From positions 1 to 56,294 of the forward strand of contig JANYGI010000190.1 of NCBI GenBank assembly GCA_025362495.1: a DNA stretch of 56,294 bases. The letters are read 5' to 3'. Shown here in pieces: positions 19,704-28,410 of the stretch. Made by a program: the position numbers and the translations under genes. The DNA comes from Byssovorax sp. GTDB lineage: Bacteria > Myxococcota_A > Polyangia > Polyangiales > Polyangiaceae. Under the pieces are notes generated by a model, which saw only the letters and a list, made by a program, of their open reading frames with translations, did no database searches and was not told where the DNA came from. The first letter of the stretch is position 1, and the number at the start of each line of letters is the position of its first letter.

Positions 19704-20957
19704 ATGAAGCGACCTCAATCGAGCTGGGCGTACCTCCCGTTCCTCGTGGCCTCCCTCGCGGCGGTGGGCTGTAGCAGCGGATCTTCCCCGGGAGAGCAAC
19801 AGACTACCTCCGGGAGCACGGACGCGACGACCGGGACTGGCTCGCTATCGAGCGGTGTCGGCGGCGTAGGCGGCGCGGCGAGCACGGCAGCGACGGGCGG
19901 AGCGATGCACAGCGGCGGCGCCGCGCCCGCTGGCTCGAGCACCGGCGCGGGCCCGGGCGGCGCGCTCCCGCAAGGCGATCTCGCGGCGGCGCAGGCGTTC
20001 GTCGAGCCGCTGGTGCTCGGCCTCAACATCGAGCGTGGCTGGGCCTGGAGCATGCCTGGCGTCGACTCCGCGGGCAGCACCGAATACTGGTCCTACCTGA
20101 AGAACACCGCCGGGATAACCCACGTTCGCCTCTTCTACCCCTGGCGCCCGAGCATCGCGATGGGCGGCGGCGGCCCGGGCAATTCGCCCCCGGATCAGGG
20201 CGGCTTCAATCGCATCCTCGACGCGGCCGACCAGGCGATCAAGGCCGGATTGAAGGTGTTCCTCGACTGCACCGACGTGATGGGCGTGGAGGATTTCACC
20301 GGCGACAACGGCGTCGCCACCGAGGCGCACATCGGCAATTGCGCGGCGTGGACCGCGAGCCGGAACCTCGATCCGAGCATGCTGGCGGTCGGCGCCGTCA
20401 ACGAGTGGGCCGGCGGCGACGACAACACCACCTACAACGATTACCGGCAGCATTACCACGACGTGCTCCGCGCAAAGCTCCCGGGCTACGTGCTCACGAC
20501 CGGCCCCGGCGACTGGAAGAGCCGTGACTGGATCTACGACGCCAGCAAGGCATTCGCGCCGTTCAGCGATCTCCGCGTCATCTACGAGTGGCACGAGTAC
20601 AGCACGCTCGACGCCGGCGGCTGGAAGGATGAAGAGGCCAAGCTCGCGGCGTGGCGCGCCGCCAGCGGGGGTCGCCCGACGATCTGCGGTGAAGCGGGCG
20701 CGGGCTACTGGGACGACACGCCCAATGGGAAGCCGCTCTCCAAGGATCCCACGTCCTGGCCCGACCTCTTCAAAGGCATGCTGCCGAGCATCGCTGCGGA
20801 CCGCCCGTCCATCTGGGCTGTCACCTACGGTGGCGAGTACCGGATCAACAAGGCCGGCGACGATCCGCACGTGATGGATGGCTCGAACGGGAGCCCCGAC
20901 CTGCTCCAGATGCTGCTCGACGACGAGGCGGCGATGAAGACCGCGCTGGGCAAGTAG
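19704..20957 (+). CDS. Glycoside hydrolase family 5-like lipoprotein
   Basis: 417 aa. Lipoprotein signal MKRPQSSWAYLPFLVASLAA ending AVGC, a Ser/Gly/Thr-rich linker to residue 90, then a TIM-barrel glycosidase. VGAVNEWAGG carries the likely acid/base Glu and TICGEAGAGYW the nucleophile Glu; ITHVRLFYPW and VIYEWHEYST are barrel strands. Probably a cell-surface beta-glycanase. A hairpin follows and the next gene is convergent. Confidence 0.8.
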   Translation: MKRPQSSWAYLPFLVASLAAVGCSSGSSPGEQQTTSGSTDATTGTGSLSSGVGGVGGAASTAATGGAMHSGGAAPAGSSTGAGPGGALPQGDLAAAQAFVEPLVLGLNIERGWAWSMPGVDSAGSTEYWSYLKNTAGITHVRLFYPWRPSIAMGGGGPGNSPPDQGGFNRILDAADQAIKAGLKVFLDCTDVMGVEDFTGDNGVATEAHIGNCAAWTASRNLDPSMLAVGAVNEWAGGDDNTTYNDYRQHYHDVLRAKLPGYVLTTGPGDWKSRDWIYDASKAFAPFSDLRVIYEWHEYSTLDAGGWKDEEAKLAAWRAASGGRPTICGEAGAGYWDDTPNGKPLSKDPTSWPDLFKGMLPSIAADRPSIWAVTYGGEYRINKAGDDPHVMDGSNGSPDLLQMLLDDEAAMKTALGK

Positions 20958-20977
20958 CGTCTGGATTGAAAGAGATC

Positions 20978-21002
20978 AGCCCGGCGCGGGGGACGCCGGG
21001 CT
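20978..21002. terminator. Bidirectional hairpin
   Basis: Nine-bp stem AGCCCGGCG/CGCCGGGCT with a 7-nt loop between the convergent GH5-like and Cys-repeat genes. Confidence 0.6.
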
Positions 21003-21007
21003 CGTCG

Positions 21008-24000
21008 TCACTGCGGGCCCATGAGCTGGCAGTTCGCCGCGCAGTTCGCCTGCCCGTCGCACTGCTCACCGAACTGCGCGTCGGTCTTTCCATCGCCGCA
21101 GCGAGGCGCGAACTTGCACGCGGTCGTGCAGATCCCGGGGCCGTACGCCGTCGCCACGGGCACGTCGGCAGACCCGTTGTCGCAGGTCTCGGGACCGTTC
21201 TTGATGCCGTCACCGCAGTACGCGGGGAGCGTGCAGTTGGGGTTGCAGGTGCCGTAGACGCCGCTGTTGACGCCGTCGTCGCACTGCTCGCCGCTGTCCT
21301 TGACGCCGTTGCCGCACTTGATGTGACAGTGGATGTCGCAGTTGCTACCGACCGAGCCGTTGTTGGCCCCGTCATCGCACTGCTCGGGGGCGTTGATCTG
21401 CCCGTTACCGCAGGTGGCGAGCGGAATGAACGACTTGCAGTTCGTGGTGCACGAGCCGGGCATGCCGGTGTTCATGCCGTCGTCGCACGTCTCGCCGAAC
21501 TGGCCCTCCACGGCCTTGTCGCCGCAGTACGGGGCCGGCTTGCAGAGGTTCGTGCACAGCATGGCTCCGTACGCCGTCGCGCTGTTGGCGGCGCCCTGAT
21601 CGCAGGTCTCGGGCGGGGACTGCAGCGCCCCGTCACCGCAGTAGGCCGCGAGCTGGCAGGTCGCCGTGCAGCTCCCGTACGAGCCGTCGTTGAGCCCGTC
21701 GTCGCACTGCTCGGTACCGTTCTTGATGCCGTCGCCGCAGCGCGGGCCGAGGGTGCAGTCGGGGTTGCATTTGCCGTAGCCACCGGTGTTGTTCGCGGCG
21801 CCGCTGTCGCAGGCCTCGCCCGGCTCGATCACGCCGTCACCGCACTTGAGGGTGCAGTCCGCCTTGCACTTGTCGTTGCTGGATCCGTTGTTGATCCCGT
21901 CGTCGCACTGCTCGCCGCTCATGGCCTGGAGCAAGCTGTCGCCGCAGCGCGGGCCGAGGACGCAGCCCGTCGCGCAGTGGCCGTAGCCGCTGCCGTTGAG
22001 GGCCGCCTCGTCGCACTGCTCGCCGTTCGAGACCACGCCGTCACCGCAGTACGGCGCGTACTTGCAGCCCGGCCCGCAGACCTGGAACGCGCCGCCGTAC
22101 GTCGAGGCGTTGGTGCCGTCGTCGCAGAGCTCGGGCGGGTTGTGGAGCAGGCCATCACCGCAGTACGGAGCGCGCCCCGTGCAGCCGGGCAGACACCCGC
22201 CGTAGGTCCCGATGTTCACGCCGTCGTCGCAGACCTCGTTGCCCTCGACGACGCCGTCACCGCAGATCGGCTGGCAGGCGCTCACCGTGTGAACGAACCC
22301 GCTCAGCGTCAGCTTGTAGGTCGAAGCGCAGGTGTGGCGCTCGGCCTGGAAGAGGTCAATCGAGTACATCCCGCCGTCGGCGAGGCCGAGCGAGATCGCC
22401 ACGGCGGGGGTGATGGTGATGCTGCCGCTCGACGCGCTGTGGAGGCCGCCGAGATCGACCGCGATGTGACCGTTGATGAAGGCCCACACGTCGTCATCGC
22501 CGGTGAAGTTGAAGGTCGCGACGGGGGCCGACGCGAGGTACGTGAACGGATAGTGCAGCTCGCTCGTGAACGCGAAGTTGTGCGCGCCGTTCCCGTTGCA
22601 GTCCGGATCGGTCTTCGGGCTCGGCCCCGCGTTCCAGCCGAGGCCGTCGACCGGGAAGAACGTCTGGTTGTTGAACTGGTACACGTTCGATCCCATGCCC
22701 TGCTGGAGCAGCGTCAGCGTGGTCGGCTGCGAAGCCGCGTCGAGATAGACCAGCTTGGCATACGGGTTCACCGTCCCGACGCCGGCGCAGTCCTTCTGGT
22801 GATACCACCAGCAGAAGGGCACAGCCCCGGTTAGCTGCGGGTTGCCGACAGGGCCGTTCGACGCCCACACCGGCTCGCCGTCGGCGCCGAGCAGGGCCGT
22901 CGTGAGCCCCGTCGTCTGGCCCCCTCCGAACGCCTGGAAATCAGGGTGACCCGGCCCGGGCACCGTCGTCCCCTTGTAGAGCATGTCGCGATAGAGCACC
23001 GGAATCACCAGCGTCGCCGCCGGCGCCTGGTTCGCCGAGGTGCAGGTCCAGCCCGTCTCGATCGTGCAGGTGGGGCTGCAGCCGTCGCCGGCGCTGGTGT
23101 TGCCATCGTCGCACTGCTCCTGCGGGAACTTCAAGCCATCGCCGCAGACCGCGGTGCAGGTCCCGCCCTGGCAATGCGGCTCGACCGTGCAGGTGGGCGA
23201 GCAGCCGTCGTACGGGATCAGGTTGCCGTCGTCGCACTGCTCGAAGCCCTCCTTCAGCGCGTCTCCGCACGAGGTCGCGTGGCAGACCGACTGGGGCGGC
23301 AAGGCCTGCTGAACGCAGGCGAATCCGGGTTGCAGCGTGCAGGTGCTGCTGCACCCGTCGCCGGAGGCCACGTTGCCGTCGTCGCACTGCTCGTTGCCAG
23401 CGCGGATCCCGTCGCCGCAGGCGCTGGCGATGCATTTCACCGCGGGCGTCGGGCAGGTGTACCCGGGCTCGACCTTGCAAAGCGACGAGCAGCCGTCGCC
23501 GGAGACCGCGTTGCCGTCATCACACGTCTCGCTGCCTCCGACCTTCCCGTCCCCGCACACCACCGTCGAGATGCACGGCGATCCCGGCGTCGGGCACACG
23601 AAATTCGGCTCGAAGATGCAGGTCGCGGTGCAGCCGTCGCCCGAGGTGACATTGCCATCGTCGCACTGCTCGCCGATGTCGAGATCGACGACGCCGTCGC
23701 CGCAATACTCGATCTTCTTGCAGGCCATTCCCGGCGTCGGGCAGGTGTAGCCCGGCTCGCCCGCGCAGGTCGCCGAGCAGCCGTCGCCGGCCACGGTGTT
23801 GCCATCGTCGCACTGCTCGTTGCCTGCGAGGATGCCGTCACCGCACGAGTTGGCGGCGACCTTGGTGCAGGGCCCGCCGTTGCCACCGACGTTGGGGCAG
23901 GTGAACGTCGGCTCGACCAGGCTGCAATCGGCGCTGCAGCCGTCCCCGCCGACCGTGTTGCCATCGTCGCAGGCCTCGCCGGGATCGATGTGCGCGTTAC

Positions 24001-24826
24001 CGCAGATCCAGATATTCGCGCAGGGATTCCCGGGGGCGGGGCACACATACCCCGGCTCGACGTGGCACACGCCCGAGCAGCCGTCCCCGGGGATGGCATT
24101 CCCATCGTCGCACTGCTCGCCCATGTCGAGGACGCCGTCACCGCAGTAGTGGAAGGGCTGGCACGGTGAGCCGGGCGTCGGGCACGTCCACCCCATCTCG
24201 AGCTGGCAGGTCGACGAGCACCCATCACCGTTGAGGGCATTGCCGTCGTCACACTGTTCGCCGTTGTTGACACCGCCGTCGCCGCAGACGGGCATCGTCG
24301 TCATCGAGCACGGCTGCCCGGGCGTGTTACACACGTAGCCGGGCTCGACCTGACAGCCGGCCGAGCAGCCGTCTCCGTCCGCCGTGTTGCCGTCGTCGCA
24401 CTGCTCGTTGCCCTCGATCGCGCCGTCACCGCACGTCTGCGATACGGTGCTGACGCAGGGCTGAGCCGGCATCGGGCAGGTGTATCCGGGCTCGATCTGG
24501 CAGATACCGGAGCAGCCGTCACCCGGAGTCGCGTTGGCGTCGTCGCAGGTCTCCCCGGTCTCGACGATGCCATCGCCGCACACGGCGACCTCGGCGTCGG
24601 GGCAATCGGCGCAGGCGTCAGGCTCCTGGACGTCGTCGAGCCCGGCGTCGAACAGGGTGCCTGCGGCCGTCGAGCCGCCCATCGCGGAGGAGGCGCTGGA
24701 AGAGCTGGCGCTGCCTCCCGTGCCTTGCCGGATGATCTCCAGGGGATCGCTGCAAGCAGCGCCCAGCACGACCGCCGCGAGCGCGAAGGACCACAAAGCA
24801 AAACGAACGCGCATGAGGTCCATCAT
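21008..24826 (-). CDS. Giant lipoprotein with Myxococcus cysteine-rich (DUF4215) repeats and a fibro-slime domain
   Basis: 1272 aa. Signal peptide and lipobox near residue 25 (ALAAVVLGAACSD); a second ATG four codons in fits slightly better. Residues 90-620 carry about 13 repeats of the form CGDGxxxxxEQCDDGNxxxGDGCS followed by CxxEPGYxC. A fibro-slime (PA14-like) domain at 630-830 contains FNFTGDDDVWAFINGHIAVD and YSIDLFQAERH. Residues 840-1272 hold about 12 shorter repeats (CGDGxxxxGEQCDDGxNNG). The many paired cysteines suggest a disulphide-rich surface adhesin or matrix protein. Internal near-identity makes it prone to assembly error. Confidence 0.92.
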   Translation of the reverse strand: MMDLMRVRFALWSFALAAVVLGAACSDPLEIIRQGTGGSASSSSASSAMGGSTAAGTLFDAGLDDVQEPDACADCPDAEVAVCGDGIVETGETCDDANATPGDGCSGICQIEPGYTCPMPAQPCVSTVSQTCGDGAIEGNEQCDDGNTADGDGCSAGCQVEPGYVCNTPGQPCSMTTMPVCGDGGVNNGEQCDDGNALNGDGCSSTCQLEMGWTCPTPGSPCQPFHYCGDGVLDMGEQCDDGNAIPGDGCSGVCHVEPGYVCPAPGNPCANIWICGNAHIDPGEACDDGNTVGGDGCSADCSLVEPTFTCPNVGGNGGPCTKVAANSCGDGILAGNEQCDDGNTVAGDGCSATCAGEPGYTCPTPGMACKKIEYCGDGVVDLDIGEQCDDGNVTSGDGCTATCIFEPNFVCPTPGSPCISTVVCGDGKVGGSETCDDGNAVSGDGCSSLCKVEPGYTCPTPAVKCIASACGDGIRAGNEQCDDGNVASGDGCSSTCTLQPGFACVQQALPPQSVCHATSCGDALKEGFEQCDDGNLIPYDGCSPTCTVEPHCQGGTCTAVCGDGLKFPQEQCDDGNTSAGDGCSPTCTIETGWTCTSANQAPAATLVIPVLYRDMLYKGTTVPGPGHPDFQAFGGGQTTGLTTALLGADGEPVWASNGPVGNPQLTGAVPFCWWYHQKDCAGVGTVNPYAKLVYLDAASQPTTLTLLQQGMGSNVYQFNNQTFFPVDGLGWNAGPSPKTDPDCNGNGAHNFAFTSELHYPFTYLASAPVATFNFTGDDDVWAFINGHIAVDLGGLHSASSGSITITPAVAISLGLADGGMYSIDLFQAERHTCASTYKLTLSGFVHTVSACQPICGDGVVEGNEVCDDGVNIGTYGGCLPGCTGRAPYCGDGLLHNPPELCDDGTNASTYGGAFQVCGPGCKYAPYCGDGVVSNGEQCDEAALNGSGYGHCATGCVLGPRCGDSLLQAMSGEQCDDGINNGSSNDKCKADCTLKCGDGVIEPGEACDSGAANNTGGYGKCNPDCTLGPRCGDGIKNGTEQCDDGLNDGSYGSCTATCQLAAYCGDGALQSPPETCDQGAANSATAYGAMLCTNLCKPAPYCGDKAVEGQFGETCDDGMNTGMPGSCTTNCKSFIPLATCGNGQINAPEQCDDGANNGSVGSNCDIHCHIKCGNGVKDSGEQCDDGVNSGVYGTCNPNCTLPAYCGDGIKNGPETCDNGSADVPVATAYGPGICTTACKFAPRCGDGKTDAQFGEQCDGQANCAANCQLMGPQ

Positions 24827-25193
24827 GACCGAAGCGCGAACTCCCGATCACGAAATTTCGTCGGCCGGTGGCGCCGATCACCAGATGTCGACGCCGGTGT
24901 CCTCTGGCGACGGAGAACCGATCATGCCGCCATGGAGCGCGGTTGCGACGCCGCTTCGGCGTGACCGGACAGCGCAATCCCCGGCAAACCAGGGGCGCTC
25001 GGCGTGATCGCGATGGCCATGTCTTGCCGACGGATCTCGGCGCGGGACGCGTCGTTCATCATCACACGGTGAGGAAGCATCGGTTCGTCTCGCACCTCGG
25101 AGGCCTCGCCAGCATCGACAACCTCCGAGAGCAGCGCCTCGCGCAGCGACTCGTCGCCACGGGCTGAAGCTCTCGCGCCGGTGCGTCCCTCCG
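24827..25193. other. Intergenic region with no convincing gene
   Basis: About 370 bp between the start of the Cys-repeat gene and the stop of the patatin gene. It should contain the promoter of the Cys-repeat gene. Open frames on both strands show no coherent composition, and I see no repeat or RNA. Confidence 0.4.
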
Positions 25194-26579
25194 TCAGCGC
25201 ACGTCTCGTATCCCGCGTCCTCGCGCCGGCGTCGCACCCGGCATCCACGCCTCGCGCACCCACGTACGCGCCGTTTTGAAGCTGGGTTTGAACCCCAGCC
25301 ACGCCTCGAAGGCCTCTCCCTCGGACAGCCTCCACAGCGCGGCGGTGAGCTCCCCGAAATCGCCCACCAGATCATCGAGCCCGAGGAGCAGCATCGTCGC
25401 AGCCTCGTTGGTCGGGAGCACCGTCACCGGACCCAGCCGGAGAGCTCGTGTACCGAGCAATCGAGTGCACTGATCGCCCACGCCCCTCCCCTGGCTGTTG
25501 AGCATCACCTGGAGCAGGTAGAGAAAATTGAGGGGAAACACCGTCCATTGCGGCCATCCCCAGAGCTGCTCGGCCGGCGGCGGAGCCACCGTGGTAACGA
25601 CGCGCCTCGCGCCCGGTGTCGGACTCTGGATCTCCGCCTGCGTCTCCAGCGTCCGGCTGCGCAGGTGCCCGATGAACCCTCGCATCCCCGCGGCGGTGCG
25701 CTCCTCGATCAGCGGCTCATCGCCGCGGGTGAGCGCGTCGACGATCGCCTTGATCCTGGCCTCGGCCGCGGGCAATCGATCGACGAGCGCGCGGACCTTC
25801 CGGTCGACCTCGGCGAGATCCGGTGAGCGCGCGACCTCGCCGGCCGGCGCGGGCGGTGGGGTGCTCTCCGCGTGCGCGCCGGGCAAGAACAGGTTCGAGA
25901 GGTTGCTGCTCCCATCGTCGGAGCCGAGCGTCAGGAGGATCGTTTGCGCGAGCGGGACCGCGGGGATCCTCGACGTTCCAGCCAGGGCCTGCACCAGCCC
26001 CACCATCGCTGGGTTGTTGGTGTACATCGCGCCGTCGACCTGGCCTTCGCGGATCGGATAGATCATCGGAAACGAGCCGCTGCAGAGCGCGACGTCGTAC
26101 AGCGGCGAGGTCGCGTCGGCCGGCTCGCCGCTGTCGTACACGCGCGGCGACCAGGGCGCGTCGGCCCGCCCGGCGACGATCACCACGCGACGCGCGGTGA
26201 CGCCGCCGAGCGTGTCTCGCCCGTAATTCGCCGGCTCGATCATCACCTGCTGCACCCCGTCGTACGAGAGCAGCGGCCCTTTGCCGCAGAGGAAGTCGAC
26301 CCAGGCCTGGCACGGATCGAGGGGGTTCATCGCGTGGAGCGCGCTCTGCAAGAACGCGAGGCACGCCTCGAGGAGCTGCTCGCCGGTGATCGCCCCCGAG
26401 TCGACCAGGCCCATGTTCCGCGCCAGGTAGAGCGCCGTCCACGCGCCGGACGAGGCGCCGACGAAGAGGCTCGTCGCGGCGAGAAACCCCTTGTTTCTCC
26501 ACTCGATGTCGATCAAGGCGGGGAGCACGGTCAGCGCCGCCGGCCCGCCGTCGAAGGACATGATCCGATAGCCGCTCAT
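25194..26579 (-). CDS. Patatin-like phospholipase
   Basis: 461 aa starting MSGYRIMSFDGG. Patatin fold: FVGASSGAWTAL holds the nucleophile Ser (GxSxG) and QVDGAMYTNNP the catalytic Asp (DGA). The oxyanion loop reads DGGPAALTVL rather than the usual DGGGxRG, so activity may be altered. The C-terminal 200 residues are helical and unrecognised. Acyl hydrolase of lipids is the likely role. Confidence 0.88.
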   Translation of the reverse strand: MSGYRIMSFDGGPAALTVLPALIDIEWRNKGFLAATSLFVGASSGAWTALYLARNMGLVDSGAITGEQLLEACLAFLQSALHAMNPLDPCQAWVDFLCGKGPLLSYDGVQQVMIEPANYGRDTLGGVTARRVVIVAGRADAPWSPRVYDSGEPADATSPLYDVALCSGSFPMIYPIREGQVDGAMYTNNPAMVGLVQALAGTSRIPAVPLAQTILLTLGSDDGSSNLSNLFLPGAHAESTPPPAPAGEVARSPDLAEVDRKVRALVDRLPAAEARIKAIVDALTRGDEPLIEERTAAGMRGFIGHLRSRTLETQAEIQSPTPGARRVVTTVAPPPAEQLWGWPQWTVFPLNFLYLLQVMLNSQGRGVGDQCTRLLGTRALRLGPVTVLPTNEAATMLLLGLDDLVGDFGELTAALWRLSEGEAFEAWLGFKPSFKTARTWVREAWMPGATPARGRGIRDVR

Positions 26580-26672
26580 CGCCGTTCTCCCTGCCGAGGG
26601 CGGCGTTCGTCGCGCATCATCGAGCATGGCGGGAGACTACATGGACCGCGCGGACAAGGGCTCGCGATCGTG

Positions 26673-26975
26673 TCAGTTCTGCGCGGACGCGGGCCTCTCG
26701 TGCGGCCGGATCAGGACGAACGGCGCCACGATCAGCGAGTCGAAGCGGGCCTCGCGATCGATCGACCAGCGCTCGACGTCGGCCGCGGCGGGCTTGCTCA
26801 GCAGGCCGGCTCGAATCCACTGTTCCACGCGCGCTACGTCGTTCTCGGCGAGCGCCGCGCCGGCGTCGACGAGGTCGAGCTGCGCGCCGACGACGATGAC
26901 GGCGTCCCGCTTCAAGTGCGCTCGGAGATCGCTGTAGAGAACCACGCCCAACGTCGCCAGGAGCCCGTCTCGCAT
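26673..26975 (-). CDS. DUF2288 family protein
   Basis: 100 aa starting MRDGLLATLGVVLYSDLRAH. Matches DUF2288 by VVGAQLDLVDAGAALAENDVARVEQW and IREARF-like to LIVAPFVLIRP order. Small soluble protein of unknown role. Ends about 90 bases before the divergent-looking patatin upstream region. Confidence 0.8.
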   Translation of the reverse strand: MRDGLLATLGVVLYSDLRAHLKRDAVIVVGAQLDLVDAGAALAENDVARVEQWIRAGLLSKPAAADVERWSIDREARFDSLIVAPFVLIRPHERPASAQN

Positions 26976-27198
26976 CGGCCGCAGCCTAGCAGCATGGCCG
27001 CGCAGATCACCTGGTTTGCGGGGCGATCCGCGCGCGCCGTGGCCGCCCGCCTTGTCCCGCATTCGCGATCCGGCCGGCGCGACGCGGGCCCGGGACGACC
27101 GCGATGAGCCCGCCACGCGCGTCATCGAACCCACCATGAGGTCCGGCCGATCGACGTGTTCGCGCGCGAACCTCGGCCCGAACCAAGGAGCTCCCGCC

Positions 27199-27459
27199 AT
27201 GCGCACGAACCTCTGGAAGATCTCGACTGTCACCCTCGCCGGCGCCCTCGCGCTCGTCATCGGAAGCGGCGCCGTCAACCGCGCCAGCGCCGATCCGCAG
27301 CCCCGGATGTACTCCGCGCTGGAGCACCTCAAGCAAGCGCGCGAGGACCTCGTCAAGGCCAGGGACAACAAGGGAGGCCACCGCGCCCGGGCCATCGACC
27401 ACGTCAACGAGGCCATCAACGAGGTCAAGGCCGGGATCGAGCACGCCAACAAGCACTGA
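27199..27459 (+). CDS. Small exported helical protein
   Basis: 86 aa. AAGGAG nine bases before the ATG sets the start. Signal peptide MRTNLWKISTVTLAGALALV with cleavage after NRASA. The mature part is an amphipathic helix pair with regular spacing (ALEHLKQAREDLVKARDNKG, HRARAIDHVNEAINEVKAG). Matches a widespread family of small periplasmic helical proteins of unknown role. Confidence 0.82.
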   Translation: MRTNLWKISTVTLAGALALVIGSGAVNRASADPQPRMYSALEHLKQAREDLVKARDNKGGHRARAIDHVNEAINEVKAGIEHANKH

Positions 27460-27472
27460 TCCGCGCGGCGCC

Positions 27473-27499
27473 ACGACGCCGGGGCGGTCCCGGCGTCGT
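27473..27499. terminator. Strong hairpin between convergent genes
   Basis: Eleven-bp perfect stem ACGACGCCGGG/CCCGGCGTCGT with a 5-nt loop, reaching into the rhomboid stop codon. Confidence 0.65.
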
Positions 27500-28395
27500 C
27501 AAGCCCTCTCGCTCTTCAGCACCTCGGCGGCGTCGTAAACCACCCACCCTCCGAGCTTCATGATCACCGCGCCCGCCACGCCCGCGAGGAAGCCACCCAC
27601 GTGCGCCCAGTAGGCCACGCCCTCGCCTTGCCCGGTGGAGGCCTGGATACCGAAGCCGAGCTGGAGAAAGAACCACCCCGGCAGGAGCAGCCACACCGGG
27701 ACGGCGCGCGTCGCGAACCCCGGCCGGAAGAACCATGGAAACAGGAACATCTTCACCCGGGTCCGCGGGTGGCCGACGAGGAACGCGCCCATCACCCCGG
27801 CGATGGCGCCCGAAGCGCCGATGAGCGGGATCAGGCTCGTGGGCGCGGCGAGGTGATGCGCGAGCGTGCCTATCGCGGCCGAGACCGCATAGAGGATCGC
27901 GAAAGGCAGGCTCTCCCAGTAACACTCGATCACCGTGCCCACGATCCAGAGAAAGAGCATGTTGCCGGCGAGGTGCCAGATGTCGGCGTGCAGGAATGGG
28001 CTGCCAAGGAAGCCAGTCACGCTGGGCCTCCCGGGGCGGTAGCCGAAGCGGGTGCTCGGCCGATCCTCCACCGCCGCGACGAGGCGCTTGGCCGCCTTGC
28101 GCACCTCGAACGAGCCCGGCGCGTCGGCGTCGTCGGGATCGTCGGAGGCGATGAACGCGAGCACGGCGCGCAGCCGCGGCTGGAGCGGCGCGAACACCGC
28201 CGAGGGCACGCGGGCCTCGGGGTAGATCTCGTGGGCGCTGTCGAGCGCGTCGACGGCCACGCGGATCCGCTCGTCCGCCCCGCGATCCATCAGCGTCGTC
28301 ACGAGGAACACGACCACGTTGATCGCGATCAGGAACCAGGTGATCCACTGCCGGCCGTAGACCGATTTATCGTGGCCGTAGGGCAGGATCAGCAT
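27499..28395 (-). CDS. Rhomboid family intramembrane serine protease
   Basis: 298 aa. First helix WITWFLIAINVVVFLVTTLM, a 90-residue soluble insert, then the rhomboid core: HADIWHLAGNMLFLW, catalytic Ser in LIGASGAIAGVMGAF, and catalytic His in WAHVGGFLAGVAG. Cleaves membrane proteins within the bilayer. Starts 15 bases downstream of the end of the large lipoprotein gene on the same strand, so the two may share a transcript. Confidence 0.93.
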   Translation of the reverse strand: MLILPYGHDKSVYGRQWITWFLIAINVVVFLVTTLMDRGADERIRVAVDALDSAHEIYPEARVPSAVFAPLQPRLRAVLAFIASDDPDDADAPGSFEVRKAAKRLVAAVEDRPSTRFGYRPGRPSVTGFLGSPFLHADIWHLAGNMLFLWIVGTVIECYWESLPFAILYAVSAAIGTLAHHLAAPTSLIPLIGASGAIAGVMGAFLVGHPRTRVKMFLFPWFFRPGFATRAVPVWLLLPGWFFLQLGFGIQASTGQGEGVAYWAHVGGFLAGVAGAVIMKLGGWVVYDAAEVLKSERA

Positions 28396-28410
28396 CGCGG
28401 TGGGCCCACT

